A DNA stretch of 64,000 nucleotides from the NCBI RefSeq assembly GCF_002188635.1, contig NZ_NINX01000044.1, positions 1 to 64,000 on the forward strand. The letters are read 5' to 3'. Each line of letters begins with the position of its first letter. Position 1 is the first letter of the stretch. The notes under the pieces were generated by a model. The model did no database searches, had not been told where the DNA came from, and was given only the letters and a program-made list of their open reading frames with translations. The DNA is from Pigmentiphaga sp. NML030171 (GTDB taxonomy: Bacteria > Pseudomonadota > Gammaproteobacteria > Burkholderiales > Burkholderiaceae_B). Shown here one piece after another: positions 63,576-64,000 of the stretch. The translations under genes and the position numbers were made by a program.

Positions 63576-64000
63576 GCGACCGCAGCCTGAAAGGCCGGGT
63601 CGCGGTGGCTGGCATAGGCGAGTCCCGGTATTACAAGCACGGGCAGTCTCCCGACGCCGAATTCAAGCTGGCCCTGCAAGCGATCCTGGCCGCCTGCCGC
63701 GATGCCGGCATCGCTCCCGCCGACATCGACGGCTTCGCCTCGTACGGCAATGAACGCAGCGACGCCTCACGCCTGGCCGCCGCGCTCGGCATGCGGCAAC
63801 TGCGGTCGGCCACCCTGCAATGGGGCGGAGGCGGCGGCGGATGCTGCGCGGCCGTGGCCAATGGTGCCGCGGCGATCCGCGCGGGCATGGCGGAGTGCGT
63901 GGTGGTGTTCCGATCGCTGGCGCAGGGGGAACAGGGCCGCTATGGCCAGGCCGCCGACCTGGCCACGGTGTCCGGCGAACGCGCCTACCTCATGCCCTAC
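63572..64000 (+). CDS. Thiolase / SCP2-type lipid-transfer thiolase, 5' part
   Basis: The first 143 residues run off the right edge. VAVAGIGESRYYKHGQSPDAE, ALQAILAACRDAGIAPADIDGFASYG and CCAAVANGAAAIRAGMAECVVVF are typical of the nonspecific lipid-transfer (SCP2) thiolase branch, often found with a small DUF35/OB-fold partner. The usual catalytic cysteine of this branch is absent or replaced, which cannot be decided from this part. The start overlaps the CoA-transferase stop by ATGA. Confidence 0.85.
   Translation, partial: MSDRSLKGRVAVAGIGESRYYKHGQSPDAEFKLALQAILAACRDAGIAPADIDGFASYGNERSDASRLAAALGMRQLRSATLQWGGGGGGCCAAVANGAAAIRAGMAECVVVFRSLAQGEQGRYGQAADLATVSGERAYLMPY

Overview
The window looks like chromosomal DNA of a Bordetella- or Achromobacter-type betaproteobacterium (family Alcaligenaceae). 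The backbone is very GC-rich. It has two tripartite-tricarboxylate 'Bug' binding-protein genes of the kind that is amplified in this family, an adjacent waaC-waaA pair, pgi and a phosphohexomutase, and a large surface-polysaccharide locus. The species cannot be fixed from sequence alone.

Layout. (1) 0-5.3 kb: thiG and thiD (thiamin), a small ABM-fold monooxygenase-like protein, a PCMT-fold methyltransferase, a TolC-type outer-membrane channel and a LigJ-type hydratase on the minus strand. (2) 5.6-11.2 kb: a catabolic operon with a Bug protein, a LigK-type aldolase, two 4,5-dihydroxyphthalate-decarboxylase-like proteins around a LigI-type amidohydrolase, then a LysR regulator. With the divergent LigJ this resembles the lower protocatechuate/gallate 4,5-cleavage route. 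(3) 11.4-18 kb: a HigBA-type toxin-antitoxin pair, then on the minus strand waaA, waaC, an MntA/HepT-like pair in which HepT is truncated, pgi and a PMM/PGM enzyme. (4) 18.4-39 kb, plus strand: a WecA/WbpL-type initiating transferase, glmM, a bacillosamine module (pglF-pglC-pglD-pglE), a GT4 transferase, wecB-wecC (UDP-ManNAcA), and a compact nonulosonate operon (pseB, pseC, a cytidylyltransferase-aldo/keto-reductase fusion, an SDR, pseG, pseH, pseI) ending in a heparinase II/III-type lyase. (5) 39.2-40.8 kb: a hybrid IS3-family remnant. (6) 53.1-40.9 kb, minus strand: a Wzy-dependent assembly and export operon (wzi, wza, wzb, wzc, wzx, wzy, a capsule-type transferase, one decayed gene, a beta-helix secreted protein). 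(7) 53.5-58.9 kb: galU, lptG, apaH, rfbC, rfbD, rfbB. (8) 58.9-64 kb: a second catabolic region with a GntR regulator, a Rieske oxygenase of the phthalate-dioxygenase type, a Bug protein, a CaiB-type CoA transferase and the start of a thiolase.

Together, regions 4, 6 and 7 should make and export a polymer built from some of these sugars: a bacillosamine-type first sugar, ManNAcA, a pseudaminic-acid-type nonulosonate and possibly rhamnose. From about 27 kb the sequence becomes visibly AT-richer, and the high-GC backbone returns inside galU. This suggests that the central block was exchanged horizontally. No tRNA, rRNA or CRISPR array was seen.
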